Origin: Kutzneria viridogrisea
GTDB lineage: Bacteria > Actinomycetota > Actinomycetes > Mycobacteriales > Pseudonocardiaceae
Direction of reading: 5' to 3'
Assembly (NCBI GenBank): GCA_014138725.1
Contig: JACJID010000001.1
Location: 1 to 64,000 of the forward strand
DNA: 64,000 bases
The notes under the pieces were generated by a model, which was given only the letters and a program-made list of their open reading frames with translations, was not told where the DNA came from and did not search any database. The translations under genes were made by a program, and so were the position numbers. Positions 49,574 to 58,076 of the stretch are shown in pieces; position 1 is the stretch's first letter, and every line of letters starts with the position of its first letter.

Positions 49574-49894
49574 TCACTGAGCTAGGACCATTGTGTTGGT
49601 GGCCACCGGGTCCGCACCGCCGTCGGGCAGGTACGCGATCACGTGCGGGCCCCGTTGGACGGTGGACACGCCGCGCGTGCACAACCGGTCCACCCGGAAG
49701 CTGTTGCCGTGCCAGGGGCAGCGCAGGCCGTTGCCCTCGACCTCACCCAGGTGCAGCGGGCCGCCCCGGTGCGGGCAGCGGCTGGCGATCAGGTGCACCG
49801 CACCGTCGCGCTCCAGCCCGAAGTAGCGCTGCTCGCCCACCACCACGACGTTGTGCCGCGGCCAGGTGAGTTCCACGCGGACCGCGGCGCTCAC
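49574..49894 (-). CDS. Rieske [2Fe-2S] ferredoxin
   Basis: A 106-residue single-domain protein. The cluster ligands are complete: CPHRG and CPWHG (two Cys, two His). Its GTG start overlaps the stop of the diiron oxidase-like gene upstream, so both are probably made in equal amounts. It has no oxygenase domain and would serve as an electron donor, most likely for that oxidase. Confidence 0.93.
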   Translation of the reverse strand: MSAAVRVELTWPRHNVVVVGEQRYFGLERDGAVHLIASRCPHRGGPLHLGEVEGNGLRCPWHGNSFRVDRLCTRGVSTVQRGPHVIAYLPDGGADPVATNTMVLAQ

Positions 49895-51234
49895 CGGTCG
49901 CTGACCGCGATGCTCGCGTCGGACTCGGCACGCAGCCCGTACAACCGTCCACTAGGGACGGTCACGGCCTCACCCTGCTTGACCTGCAAGGGATCGCCGG
50001 TGGGGCTGCGGTACAGGTCGACCACCCCGCTGAGCACGCTGACCGTGGTCTCGCCCGCGGCCATCCGCGTCTCGAAGAAGCTGGCCGGCCCGAGGTCGCT
50101 GACCACGCCGGTGCGGGCGGCGTCCCCCTCGGCGGTGTGCGTGCTGGGATCCCACTGCAACTGGGCGAGCAGGTCGTTGTCCGCCAGCACACCCAGCAGC
50201 CGGATCTCCTCGACCCCGCGGATCAGCCCGTGCGTGGCGACCGGCCCGTGCTTGCGGGCCAGCGGCAGCAGCAGGTCGTGCACTGCCATGCGCCCGTGGT
50301 GCTGGTCGATGTGCGCGTGCTCGTCGCAGTAGCGGGTGTCCACGTCCTCGCCGTAGACCACGCGCAGGGTCTTCGCCAGCTGCGCGAAGTACGGGGCGAA
50401 GGTGGCCTCCAGCAAGGCCATCGCGCCGATGTAGCGGAAGAACCCGGTGCGGTTCTGGGTGACCCAGTAGAAGTAGTTGTTCACCGCGATCGAGCTGGGC
50501 AGGTAGTAGAACCAGTAGTGGTGCGCCCTGGTCGACATGTCCGCGCTGGCGCACAGGTCGGTGAACAGCTTGCTGTGCTTGGCGTCGAAGACCCCGTAGC
50601 CGAACTCGTCGATGAAGATCTTGAACAGCTCGCTCTGCTCGGGACCGAAGGCCCCACCGAGGTTCTGCGACATGGCGGTGGCCTCGGTCAGCCCGTCCAG
50701 CGCCATCTGCGCGATCAGCGTCTCCGCGGCCCGCCTGCGGTCCGGAGCCGCCTCGATCGCCCTGAGGATCGTGCGCTCGGCGGTGACCGCCTCGGTGATC
50801 GTGGCCTCCAGGTGCGCCTCGGTGGCGGCCATGTCCCAGTCGCCGTTCACCCGCACGCTGGTGTCCAGGAAGCTCAGCGCGTAGTGCTCCACGTCGTGGC
50901 GCGCGCGGTCGGCGAGCAGCCGGTTCTGGGTGGAGTAGAAGGCCTCGAAGTCGCGTTCCTTGCCGCGCAGGCCGTCCTCGGGCAGGAACAGGGCCCCGCT
51001 CTCGTAGACGTTCATCAGGAAGCGGTTGGCCATCAGGCTCTCGTCGGCGGCGAACTGGTCCTCCCGCAGCGGCGTGCTCAGGTCCAGCCGGGTCAGCCTG
51101 CCCGCGTCCAGCGGCCGCCGGTACGGGTTGTCGCGCACCCACGGCGCGGCGACTCCCCGGTACGGCTGGCTGCCCGCGAATTCCGCGACGGCGGCGGCGA
51201 CCGAATTATCCAAGCCGACCTCAGAGATAGTCAT
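49891..51234 (-). CDS. Haem-oxygenase-like diiron oxidase (HDO) fused to a cupin domain
   Basis: The ATG at 51234, eight bases after GGAG, gives 447 residues. Residues about 60-360 are helical and contain AMALLEATFAPYFAQLAK and RYCDEHAHIDQHHGRMAVHDLLL, with the E…H-x-x-x-D-x-x-H type ligands of haem-oxygenase-like diiron enzymes. The final 70 residues (TRMAAGETTVSVLSGVVDLY, then VKQGEAVTVPSGRLYGLRA) form a cupin. HDO enzymes are N-oxygenases or C-C cleaving oxidases, and the HDO-cupin fusion I know best is the azomycin N-oxygenase RohS. Conversion of an amine to hydroxylamine, nitroso or nitro is a reasonable expectation, with the adjacent Rieske protein as reductant. Confidence 0.78.
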   Translation of the reverse strand: MTISEVGLDNSVAAAVAEFAGSQPYRGVAAPWVRDNPYRRPLDAGRLTRLDLSTPLREDQFAADESLMANRFLMNVYESGALFLPEDGLRGKERDFEAFYSTQNRLLADRARHDVEHYALSFLDTSVRVNGDWDMAATEAHLEATITEAVTAERTILRAIEAAPDRRRAAETLIAQMALDGLTEATAMSQNLGGAFGPEQSELFKIFIDEFGYGVFDAKHSKLFTDLCASADMSTRAHHYWFYYLPSSIAVNNYFYWVTQNRTGFFRYIGAMALLEATFAPYFAQLAKTLRVVYGEDVDTRYCDEHAHIDQHHGRMAVHDLLLPLARKHGPVATHGLIRGVEEIRLLGVLADNDLLAQLQWDPSTHTAEGDAARTGVVSDLGPASFFETRMAAGETTVSVLSGVVDLYRSPTGDPLQVKQGEAVTVPSGRLYGLRAESDASIAVSDR

Positions 51235-51748
51235 CGGTGATTCTCCATACCCCAGCCTCGCAGCAGCTCTACAGGCCCGTACGTGCGATGTTCCCATTCG
51301 CGGGACGTGCCGCAACTATTCCTGGTCGACAACCATTCGTCTAGTACCGATCTCTTGGTGACCGATCAATCACACTGTGCGACCGCTGTTTCTTCTCGGC
51401 GCGGGTGTGTTCGTCCAACCCCGTTGTACAACGGGGCAGACCTGCTGTGTTCATGAATGGATTCCGAGCTGGCGCTGGAACGTCGACCTGCGGTTGTGTC
51501 ATCCGCTGAACGGGGTAAGGCCCCAGGTCGGCGCTGTGTGAATGGGCAGGCGGGTGGAGTAGAACAGGCAATCTGTTTCTGTTTCTGCGAACGCGTGAAT
51601 CCGAAGCGTGACGGCCTTGACCCATTACTGCGATCGGCGGAGTGACCCGTTCGGTACACCGCGGCTGCATCCAGAAAACATCGAGAAAACATCGGCCGCG
51701 GAGATGCTCTCCGGCGCCGGGATCGGATTAGAAGGCGGAGATACAGCC
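51235..51748. other. 514-bp divergent control region of the second biosynthetic cluster
   Basis: This spacer separates the two operons of the cluster and has lower GC than its surroundings. It contains a perfect 18-bp palindrome (51419-51436). No gene with a convincing start was found; the in-frame extension from 51608 into the PCP gene lacks a ribosome site. Confidence 0.6.
51419..51436. promoter_or_regulatory. 18-bp perfect palindrome between the divergent operons
   Basis: CCCCGTTGTACAACGGGG is perfectly symmetric. Its central position between two divergent biosynthetic operons fits an operator for a dimeric regulator that controls both. The local SARP would instead use direct repeats, so another regulator may be involved. 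Confidence 0.5.
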
Positions 51749-51991
51749 ATGACCGCACCACTGGACCTTGACGCCACGATCGGCAAGTACGCCACCGGGG
51801 CCTTCGACGACAGCACGCCGCTGCTGGAGGTGGGCCTGGAGTCGCTGTCCCTGCTGCGGCTGGCGGTGGAGGTGGCCGCCGACGACGACGCGGAGATCGA
51901 CGCGACCCGACTGGCCGAGCTGCGCGTGGTCGGCGACCTGAAGGCCTGGCTTGGCGACCTGGCCGTGGTGGACGGGGCCGCGTCGTGCTGA
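51749..51991 (+). CDS. Free-standing peptidyl/acyl carrier protein
   Basis: An 80-residue carrier protein with ATG at 51749 after GGCGGAG. LLEVGLESLSLLRLAVEV holds the phosphopantetheine site, Ser32. The last 7 bases overlap the NRPS start. It may be the acceptor for the free adenylation enzyme at 45672, with the NRPS condensation domain taking its cargo as donor. Confidence 0.88.
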   Translation: MTAPLDLDATIGKYATGAFDDSTPLLEVGLESLSLLRLAVEVAADDDAEIDATRLAELRVVGDLKAWLGDLAVVDGAASC

Positions 51992-54900
51992 CCGAACAGC
52001 AGGCCGACCTGGCCATCACCGAGTCCCAGAAGGGACTGCTGGTGCTGGACAGCCGCGTGGCCGCCAAGCACCTGTACAACCAGATCATCCAGTTCGACCT
52101 GGACCCGGCGGCGGTGCCCGCCGAGGCGGTCGGGCCCGCGCTGCTGGCGCTGGTGGCCGTGCAGCCCGCGCTGCGCCAGGTCTTCACAGCGCTGCCCGCG
52201 ATCCACGCCCGGCTCACCGCGCCGCCCACGGCCGAGGGCTTCCCCCTGACCCACCTCGACGTGCCCCCGCAGGACTACCCCGAGGCGGTGGCCGCGCTGG
52301 CCCGCGAGCTCGGGCCGATGGCCTTCGACCTGGCCACGGGCCCGGCGTACCGCTTCGGCACGGTGCGGGCCACCGACAACAGCGCGGCGACCATCCTGCT
52401 GGTCGGCCACCACATCGTCGGTGACGGCGTGTCCATGGGCCCGATCGTGCGCGACCTGGAGGCCCTGTTCACCGGGCGGTTGGCCGGGGAGGCGATCGCG
52501 GCCAAGCAGGTCGAGCGCGAAACCGCGCTGCGCAAGGAACTCCAGGCGCAGAACCGGGTCGCCGCCCAGGACCGCACCACCGAACGCGCCAAGCAGTGGG
52601 CCGCCGCGCTGCGCGAGGTCCCGCCGCTGGTGCTGCAACCGCGCCCGAACCGTCCCACGCAGACCGCCTTCACCGGTGCGCGGGTCGCGTGGCGGCTGGA
52701 CGAGGCCGAGTCGGCCCGCTTCACCCAGACCTGCAAGCGACTGGGCGTCACCTCCTTCGTGCTGCTCAGCGGGGTCTACGGCGCGGTGCTGGCCCGGCAT
52801 GGCGCGGTGTCCAAGGTGCTGGTGGGCAGCCCGTTCATGGCCCGGCGCACGATCGGCGCCTTCGACCTGTGCGGGTTCTTCGTCAACACCTTGCCGGTCA
52901 CCGTGGACGTGGACTGGGCGCGCACCGTGGACGAGCACCTGGCCGAGCACGTGCGGCCCGCGATCGACTTCTGCCGCTCCCACGTGGACGTCAGCTTCAA
53001 CCAGCTCGTGGAGCACGCCCAGCCGGACCGCTCCAGCAACCGAAACCCCTTGTTCTCCGCCATGTTGGCGATGCAGGACACCTTCGACCCGGCCACGGCG
53101 CAGGCCGTCGTCCGGGTCCGCGAACCGGGCAACGGCACCGCCAAGTTCGACCTGTGGCTGGGGGCGACCCCGATCGACGGCCGCTGGCAGCTGGAGCTGG
53201 AGTACGACCGCGAGCTGATCTCGCCCGCGGTGGCCGACGGCCTGCTGGACTCCTTGCGCACCGCTCTGCGCCGTGCCGTGGCCGACGGCTCACGCACCCT
53301 GGCCGAACTGTTCGAGGACGCCCCGCTGGCGGAGAGCCTGCGCACCGACGGCCAGCCCGCCAGGGTCGAGGCCGCCACGCTGAGCCAGTGGTTCGAGCAG
53401 TCCGTGGCGGCCACGCCCCAGGCGGTGGCCATCGAGGACCCGCACAACCGGCTCACCTACGCGGAGTTGGCCGCGGCGGCGACCACCGCGGCGGCGGGGT
53501 TGGCCGCGCACGGCATCGGCCCCGGCGACGTGGTCGGCCTGGCCCTGGACACCCTCGCCGACACCGTGGTCGCGATCATGGCGATCCTGCGCCGTGGCGC
53601 CGTGTTCCTGCCGCTGGACTCCGGGCTGCCCACGGAGCGCCTGGCGTACATGGCGGACAAGGCGGGCTGCCGCACGGTGCTCGGCGCCCCGCTGGTGCCC
53701 GACTTGACCGTGCTGAACATGGCTGAACTCGCTGAAGGCGGCACCGACACCAGCTCGCTGGCCAGCGCCGACAGCCCGGTGTACGTCATGTTCACCTCCG
53801 GGTCCACCGGCCAGCCCAAGGGCGTGCAGATGGGCCACGGGCCGCTGCTCAACCTCACCGGCTGGCAGCACGCCGCGCTGCGGATGGGCCGCCAGACGAG
53901 GTTCCTCCAGTACGCCCCGCTCGGGTTCGACGTGTCGTACCAGGAGATCCTGCCGACCCTGCTGTGCGGGGGCACGGTGGTCTCCCGCGAACCGGCCGAC
54001 CGGCGCGATTTCCCCGCCATGTTGCGGCGTATCGCCGACACGGCCGTCACCCACGTGTACCTGCCGGTGGCCGCGCTGCGCCCGCTGGTGCAGTGCGCCA
54101 AGGCCAACCAGGTGAGCCTGCCCGCGCTGCGGTACCTGTGCGTCTCCGGCGAGCAGTTGCTGGTGGACGAGGAGATCCGCGAGTTCTTCGTGGCGCACCC
54201 GCACTGCACGCTGGTGAACCTGTACGGGCCCACCGAGACGCACGCGGTGACCAGCCACCGGCTGTCCGCCCGGGACGAGCAGTGGCCGCCGCACGTGCCG
54301 ATCGGCCTGCCCTACCCGAACGTGGCCGCCTACGTCGTGGACGTCACCGGCCACCTCGCCCCGGTCGGTGTGCCCGGTGAGCTGTACCTCGGCGGGGACT
54401 GCCCGGCCGAGGGCTACGTCAACGACCCGCAGATCACCGCCGAACGCTTCGTGGCCGACCGGTTCGACGGGGGCACGGCCTACCGCACCGGGGACCGCGT
54501 GGTGCGTGAACCCGACGGGGTGCTGGTCTTCCTGGGCCGCGAGGACACCCAGGTGAAGATCCGCGGGTACCGGGTGGAGCTGGGGGAGATCCAGACCGTG
54601 GCCACGGCGGTGTACGGGGTGCTGGAGGCGGTGGCCGTGGCCAGGGGCAGCGGGGTCGACCGCGAGCTGGCGCTGTTCGTGCTCGGTGAGGGGCCGGTGG
54701 ACCACGAGGCGTTGCGGGCCAAGCTGGCCGAGGCGCTGCCGGAGTACATGGTGCCCACCTGGATCTTCGACCTGGACAGGGTGCCGACCACTCCCACTGG
54801 CAAAACGGATCTGGACGCACTGGTGGCACTGGCCGACGAGCTGGTGACCGAGCGCCGGATCGACTCGGCCGCGGCGCCCGCGGACTACCAGGACGCGCTG

Positions 54901-55122
54901 GAGGCGGAGCTGGCCGGGATCTGGGCCGAGGTGCTGGGCGTGGACTCGGTGCTGCGGGACCGGCCGGTGATGGCCTACGGCGCGCACTCGCTGAACATCT
55001 TCACGGCGCTGGCGCAGGTGCAGGAGCGCTACGGGGTTCCGGTGCCGGTGGTCGACTTCTTCAGCTCGCCGACCGTGGCCACGCTGGCGGGTCTGGTGCG
55101 CACGGCCCTGGCGGGGGCGTGA
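51985..55122 (+). CDS. NRPS module: condensation-adenylation-PCP
   Basis: A 1045-residue single module. The condensation domain (about 8-440) has the catalytic H142HIVGDG148. The adenylation domain (about 465-960) has FTSGSTGQPKG at 603-613, APLGFDVSYQEIL (Asp for the amino group), NLYGPTETHA, YRTGDRV, GREDTQVKIRGYRVELGEIQ and TPTGKTDL with the catalytic Lys. The PCP (about 965-1040) carries Ser1002 in YGAHSLNIF. No epimerase or thioesterase domain is fused. The module would join one amino acid to a donor on a separate carrier, giving a dipeptide-like product. Confidence 0.93.
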   Translation: MLTEQQADLAITESQKGLLVLDSRVAAKHLYNQIIQFDLDPAAVPAEAVGPALLALVAVQPALRQVFTALPAIHARLTAPPTAEGFPLTHLDVPPQDYPEAVAALARELGPMAFDLATGPAYRFGTVRATDNSAATILLVGHHIVGDGVSMGPIVRDLEALFTGRLAGEAIAAKQVERETALRKELQAQNRVAAQDRTTERAKQWAAALREVPPLVLQPRPNRPTQTAFTGARVAWRLDEAESARFTQTCKRLGVTSFVLLSGVYGAVLARHGAVSKVLVGSPFMARRTIGAFDLCGFFVNTLPVTVDVDWARTVDEHLAEHVRPAIDFCRSHVDVSFNQLVEHAQPDRSSNRNPLFSAMLAMQDTFDPATAQAVVRVREPGNGTAKFDLWLGATPIDGRWQLELEYDRELISPAVADGLLDSLRTALRRAVADGSRTLAELFEDAPLAESLRTDGQPARVEAATLSQWFEQSVAATPQAVAIEDPHNRLTYAELAAAATTAAAGLAAHGIGPGDVVGLALDTLADTVVAIMAILRRGAVFLPLDSGLPTERLAYMADKAGCRTVLGAPLVPDLTVLNMAELAEGGTDTSSLASADSPVYVMFTSGSTGQPKGVQMGHGPLLNLTGWQHAALRMGRQTRFLQYAPLGFDVSYQEILPTLLCGGTVVSREPADRRDFPAMLRRIADTAVTHVYLPVAALRPLVQCAKANQVSLPALRYLCVSGEQLLVDEEIREFFVAHPHCTLVNLYGPTETHAVTSHRLSARDEQWPPHVPIGLPYPNVAAYVVDVTGHLAPVGVPGELYLGGDCPAEGYVNDPQITAERFVADRFDGGTAYRTGDRVVREPDGVLVFLGREDTQVKIRGYRVELGEIQTVATAVYGVLEAVAVARGSGVDRELALFVLGEGPVDHEALRAKLAEALPEYMVPTWIFDLDRVPTTPTGKTDLDALVALADELVTERRIDSAAAPADYQDALEAELAGIWAEVLGVDSVLRDRPVMAYGAHSLNIFTALAQVQERYGVPVPVVDFFSSPTVATLAGLVRTALAGA

Positions 55123-55817
55123 TGGCCACCGTCTCGCCCTCGCGGCTGATCCCCTTGGTGCGCAAGAAGAAGCGGCCCAGTTGTGTGCTGCTGCCCGGAC
55201 TGGGCGGCGGGCTGGAGCCCTACCTCCGACTGGCCGCCGCCCTGGGCGAGCAGCGCAACGTGCACGCCTTCCGCGCGGCCGGGCTGATGCCCGAGGAACT
55301 GCCGGAGACCTCGGTCGCCGAGATGGGCGACGCGGCGGCGGCCGTACTGGAGCAGTCCGGGATCCAGCCCGAGCTGGTGATCGGCTGGTCGCTGGGCGGG
55401 GTGGTCGGCTGGGAGCTGTGCACCCGGCTGCCGCACCGGCCGCCGCTGGTGATCATCGACAGCGCGCCCTGCCCGTGGCAGGCCAGCGAGGACAGCCGGG
55501 TGGAGCTGCGTTCGAGCATCACCGGCATGTTGGGGCCCAACCCCGATCCCGGCACGCGGGACCGCGTCTTGTCCACAGTGGACGCCCAGCTCGACGCGCT
55601 GGCCGAGCACAAGACCTCGGTCGGCTACGACGGGCCCGTGCTGCTGCTGATGTGCCAGCCGGACGAGGGCTGGCGCGAGGAGGCGGTCCGGGGCTGGCGG
55701 GCACTGGCCCCGAACCTGCGCACCGCGCGGCTGGGCGCGGGCCACTACGAGGTGTTCGACGCCGGGCGGCTGCCCGAGCTGATCGACCAGATCGCCGAGT
55801 TCGAGGAGGCGTGGTGA
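55122..55817 (+). CDS. Type II thioesterase-like alpha/beta hydrolase
   Basis: ATG at 55122 overlaps the NRPS stop by one base; a GTG three bases earlier is equally possible. The 231-residue protein has the loop CVLLPGLGGGLEPYLRLAAALG, the nucleophile elbow VIGWSLGGVVGWEL (Ser90) and the C-terminal GAGHYEVF (His). Its size and position directly after the NRPS suit chain release or editing. Domain order and spacing are typical of external thioesterases. Confidence 0.85.
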   Translation: MATVSPSRLIPLVRKKKRPSCVLLPGLGGGLEPYLRLAAALGEQRNVHAFRAAGLMPEELPETSVAEMGDAAAAVLEQSGIQPELVIGWSLGGVVGWELCTRLPHRPPLVIIDSAPCPWQASEDSRVELRSSITGMLGPNPDPGTRDRVLSTVDAQLDALAEHKTSVGYDGPVLLLMCQPDEGWREEAVRGWRALAPNLRTARLGAGHYEVFDAGRLPELIDQIAEFEEAW

Positions 55818-56548
55818 CCGGGCCACTGGCCGTGGTCAGCGGCGGGACCCGGGGCATCGGGCTGGCGCTGAGCCATCGGCTGATCAAACTGGGCCACCGG
55901 GTGGTCGCCCTGTACCGCGGCGATGACGCCGCGGCCGAGGCGGTGCGCGAGGAGTCGCTGCACGTGCTGCGGGCCGACCTCGCCGACTCCGGGGCCGTGC
56001 GGGCCGCGGCCCACCAGGTCCTCGCCGAGCACGGTGTGCCGACGGTGCTGGTGCACAACGCGGGCCGCAACATCGACCGGCCGTTCCTGGAGATGAGCGA
56101 GGAGGACTGGCACGGGGTGCTGGACACCAACCTGTCCGGGGTCTTCTACCTCACCAGGGCGCTCGCCCCGGCGATGGTCGAGTCCGGGCAGCAGGGTGTG
56201 ATCGTCACCGTGGGCGCCACCACGGGGATGCGCCCGCGGCTCAACGGCGCCAACTACTGCGCCAGCAAGGCGGGCCTGCTGCAACTGACCAAGTGCCTCG
56301 CCCTGGAGCTCGCGCCCCGGATCCGGGTCAACTGCCTGATCCCCGGCATGACCGAGACCGAGGAACTGGTCACCCGCTTCCGACTGCACGACCCCCAGGC
56401 CCGCGCCCAGGTCGTCGGCGAGATCCCGCTGCGCCGCATCGGCGGCACCGAGGACGTGGCCGACGCCCTGGAGTACCTGGTGAGCCCGCGCAGCGCGTAC
56501 CTGACCGGCCAGAAGATCATCGTGGATGGTGGGCAGTACATGTGGTGA
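55814..56548 (+). CDS. FabG-like short-chain dehydrogenase lacking the catalytic serine
   Basis: A 244-residue SDR with intact cofactor motif SGGTRGIG, HNAG, YCASK (Tyr and Lys) and YLTGQKIIVDGGQ. At the serine position, 13 residues before the Tyr, the sequence reads TVGATTG, so Ala replaces Ser; the next Thr might compensate. It could reduce a keto group on an ACP-bound or free intermediate. GTG start, 4-bp overlap with the thioesterase gene. Confidence 0.85.
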   Translation: MTGPLAVVSGGTRGIGLALSHRLIKLGHRVVALYRGDDAAAEAVREESLHVLRADLADSGAVRAAAHQVLAEHGVPTVLVHNAGRNIDRPFLEMSEEDWHGVLDTNLSGVFYLTRALAPAMVESGQQGVIVTVGATTGMRPRLNGANYCASKAGLLQLTKCLALELAPRIRVNCLIPGMTETEELVTRFRLHDPQARAQVVGEIPLRRIGGTEDVADALEYLVSPRSAYLTGQKIIVDGGQYMW

Positions 56549-57798
56549 CCGAGATCCTGGCCGCGACGAGCGCCGCACGCGACACGGCGCCCGCACCCGG
56601 CGACGAGCGCTACGACTCCTACTGCACCGAGCTGGCCCGGCAGCTGACCGCCAACTGGGACGCGGTGCTGGCCGCCAACGCCGAGGACATCGCGCTGGCC
56701 CGCCAGCGCGGGCTCGGCGAACCGCTGATCGACCGGCTCCAGCTGGGCTACCAGCACCTGGCCCCGTTGCTGGAGCTGGCCGAGCAGACCCGCAAGGCGC
56801 TGCCCGCCGTGACGGCCAGTTCACCCGGTACGCCCGCGTTCGGGCAGAGCGTGGTGCGGCGCAAGCCCAAGCCGCTCGGCGTGCTGCTGATGATCTACGA
56901 GGCCCGGCCCACCGTGACGGTGGAGGGCGCGCTGCTGGCCGTGGCCGTGGGCAACGCGGTGATCCTGCGCGGGGGCTCGGAGATCGCGGCCACCAACGCC
57001 AAGCTCGGTGAGCTGGCCGCGAACGCCGCCCGCGCGGCCGGTCTGCCCGAGGGCATGGTGTCCGTGCTCACCGACGGGGACCGCAGGCTGGTCCGCGAGC
57101 TGCTCAAGCGGCACGACGCCATCGACGCGCTGATTCCGCGCGGCAGCGCCTCGCTGATCGACTACTGCCGCACGGCCTCCACCATCCCGGTGATCGCCAG
57201 CGGCGGCGGGGTCAACCACCTCTACGTGGACTCCAGCGCCGATCCCGCGGTGGCCGCCCGCATCGCCGTTGACAGCAAGCTGACCGAGCCCACCGCGTGC
57301 AACACGCTGGAGATGGTCCTTGCGCACCAGGACATCGCGGCTCAGGTCGTGACGGAGTTGCTGGCGCTGGGCGAGGAGTTCGAGCTGCGCCTGGACCCGG
57401 CCCTGCTGGTGCCCGGCGAACAGGTCAGTGAGCTGTCGGCCCGCGACGACGGCCGCGAGTTCCTGGACCGCTCGCTGGGGGTCCGGCCGGTGGCCGACCT
57501 CGCGCAGGCCACCGCGCACATCCGCCAGCACGGCTCGAAGCACACCGAGGGCATCGTCAGCGAGGACCCCTTGGTGGTGCAGGAGTTCCTGGACACCGTG
57601 GACGCGGCGGCCCTGGTGGTCAACGGATCGCTGCGGTTGCACGACGGCCCGACCATGGGGCTGGGACCGGAGATCTCCATCAGCACCGGCAGGTTGCACA
57701 CCAGGGGACCGGTGGACCTGTCCGCGCTGCTGACCTACAGCTGGGTCATCGAGGGCCACGGAACGGTCCGTGGCAAGGAGAGGGGGAGCGCGTCGTGA
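56545..57798 (+). CDS. ProA-like glutamate-5-semialdehyde dehydrogenase homologue
   Basis: A 417-residue aldehyde dehydrogenase-fold enzyme closely following ProA: YEARPTVTVEGALLAVAVGNAVILRGGSE, LIPRGSASLIDYC, the active Cys252 in EPTACNTLEM, and GPVDLSALLTYSW. ProA reduces glutamyl phosphate to the semialdehyde. No proB is present, so the enzyme may instead reduce an activated acyl intermediate, perhaps on one of the local carrier proteins, to an aldehyde. GTG at 56545 overlaps the SDR stop. It could alternatively supply proline precursor, but its place in the cluster argues for product synthesis. Confidence 0.88.
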   Translation: MTEILAATSAARDTAPAPGDERYDSYCTELARQLTANWDAVLAANAEDIALARQRGLGEPLIDRLQLGYQHLAPLLELAEQTRKALPAVTASSPGTPAFGQSVVRRKPKPLGVLLMIYEARPTVTVEGALLAVAVGNAVILRGGSEIAATNAKLGELAANAARAAGLPEGMVSVLTDGDRRLVRELLKRHDAIDALIPRGSASLIDYCRTASTIPVIASGGGVNHLYVDSSADPAVAARIAVDSKLTEPTACNTLEMVLAHQDIAAQVVTELLALGEEFELRLDPALLVPGEQVSELSARDDGREFLDRSLGVRPVADLAQATAHIRQHGSKHTEGIVSEDPLVVQEFLDTVDAAALVVNGSLRLHDGPTMGLGPEISISTGRLHTRGPVDLSALLTYSWVIEGHGTVRGKERGSAS

Positions 57799-58076
57799 CG
57801 CCTACCCAAGCCCGTCGGGCCGAGGTCAACGACGCCGTGAAGCGCATCGTCGCGCTGGAGTCGCGGCTGTCGCTGGCCCCGCACGAGATCCCCGACGCCG
57901 AACCGCTCAACGGGGACCTGCTCAAGGTCAACTCGCTCGGGTTCCTCGGCATGTTGGTGCGCCTGGAGGACGAGCTGGACGTGACCCTGCCCGACGACCT
58001 GTTCACCGGGCGGACCTTTCACACCGTGGCCGACCTGACCGGGGTCGTGCTGCTCGCGGTGGGGGAGCAGCCATGA
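57795..58076 (+). CDS. Free-standing acyl carrier protein
   Basis: A 93-residue carrier protein with a GTG start overlapping the ProA-like stop. The site reads DLLKVNSLGFLGMLVRLEDEL with Ser47; the usual D-S-L is N-S-L, as in several discrete ACPs that carry amino acids. The rest (VTLPDDLFTGRTFHTVADL) matches the ACP third and fourth helices. It lies directly before the TrpB-like gene and may carry that enzyme's substrate. Confidence 0.85.
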   Translation: MTPTQARRAEVNDAVKRIVALESRLSLAPHEIPDAEPLNGDLLKVNSLGFLGMLVRLEDELDVTLPDDLFTGRTFHTVADLTGVVLLAVGEQP

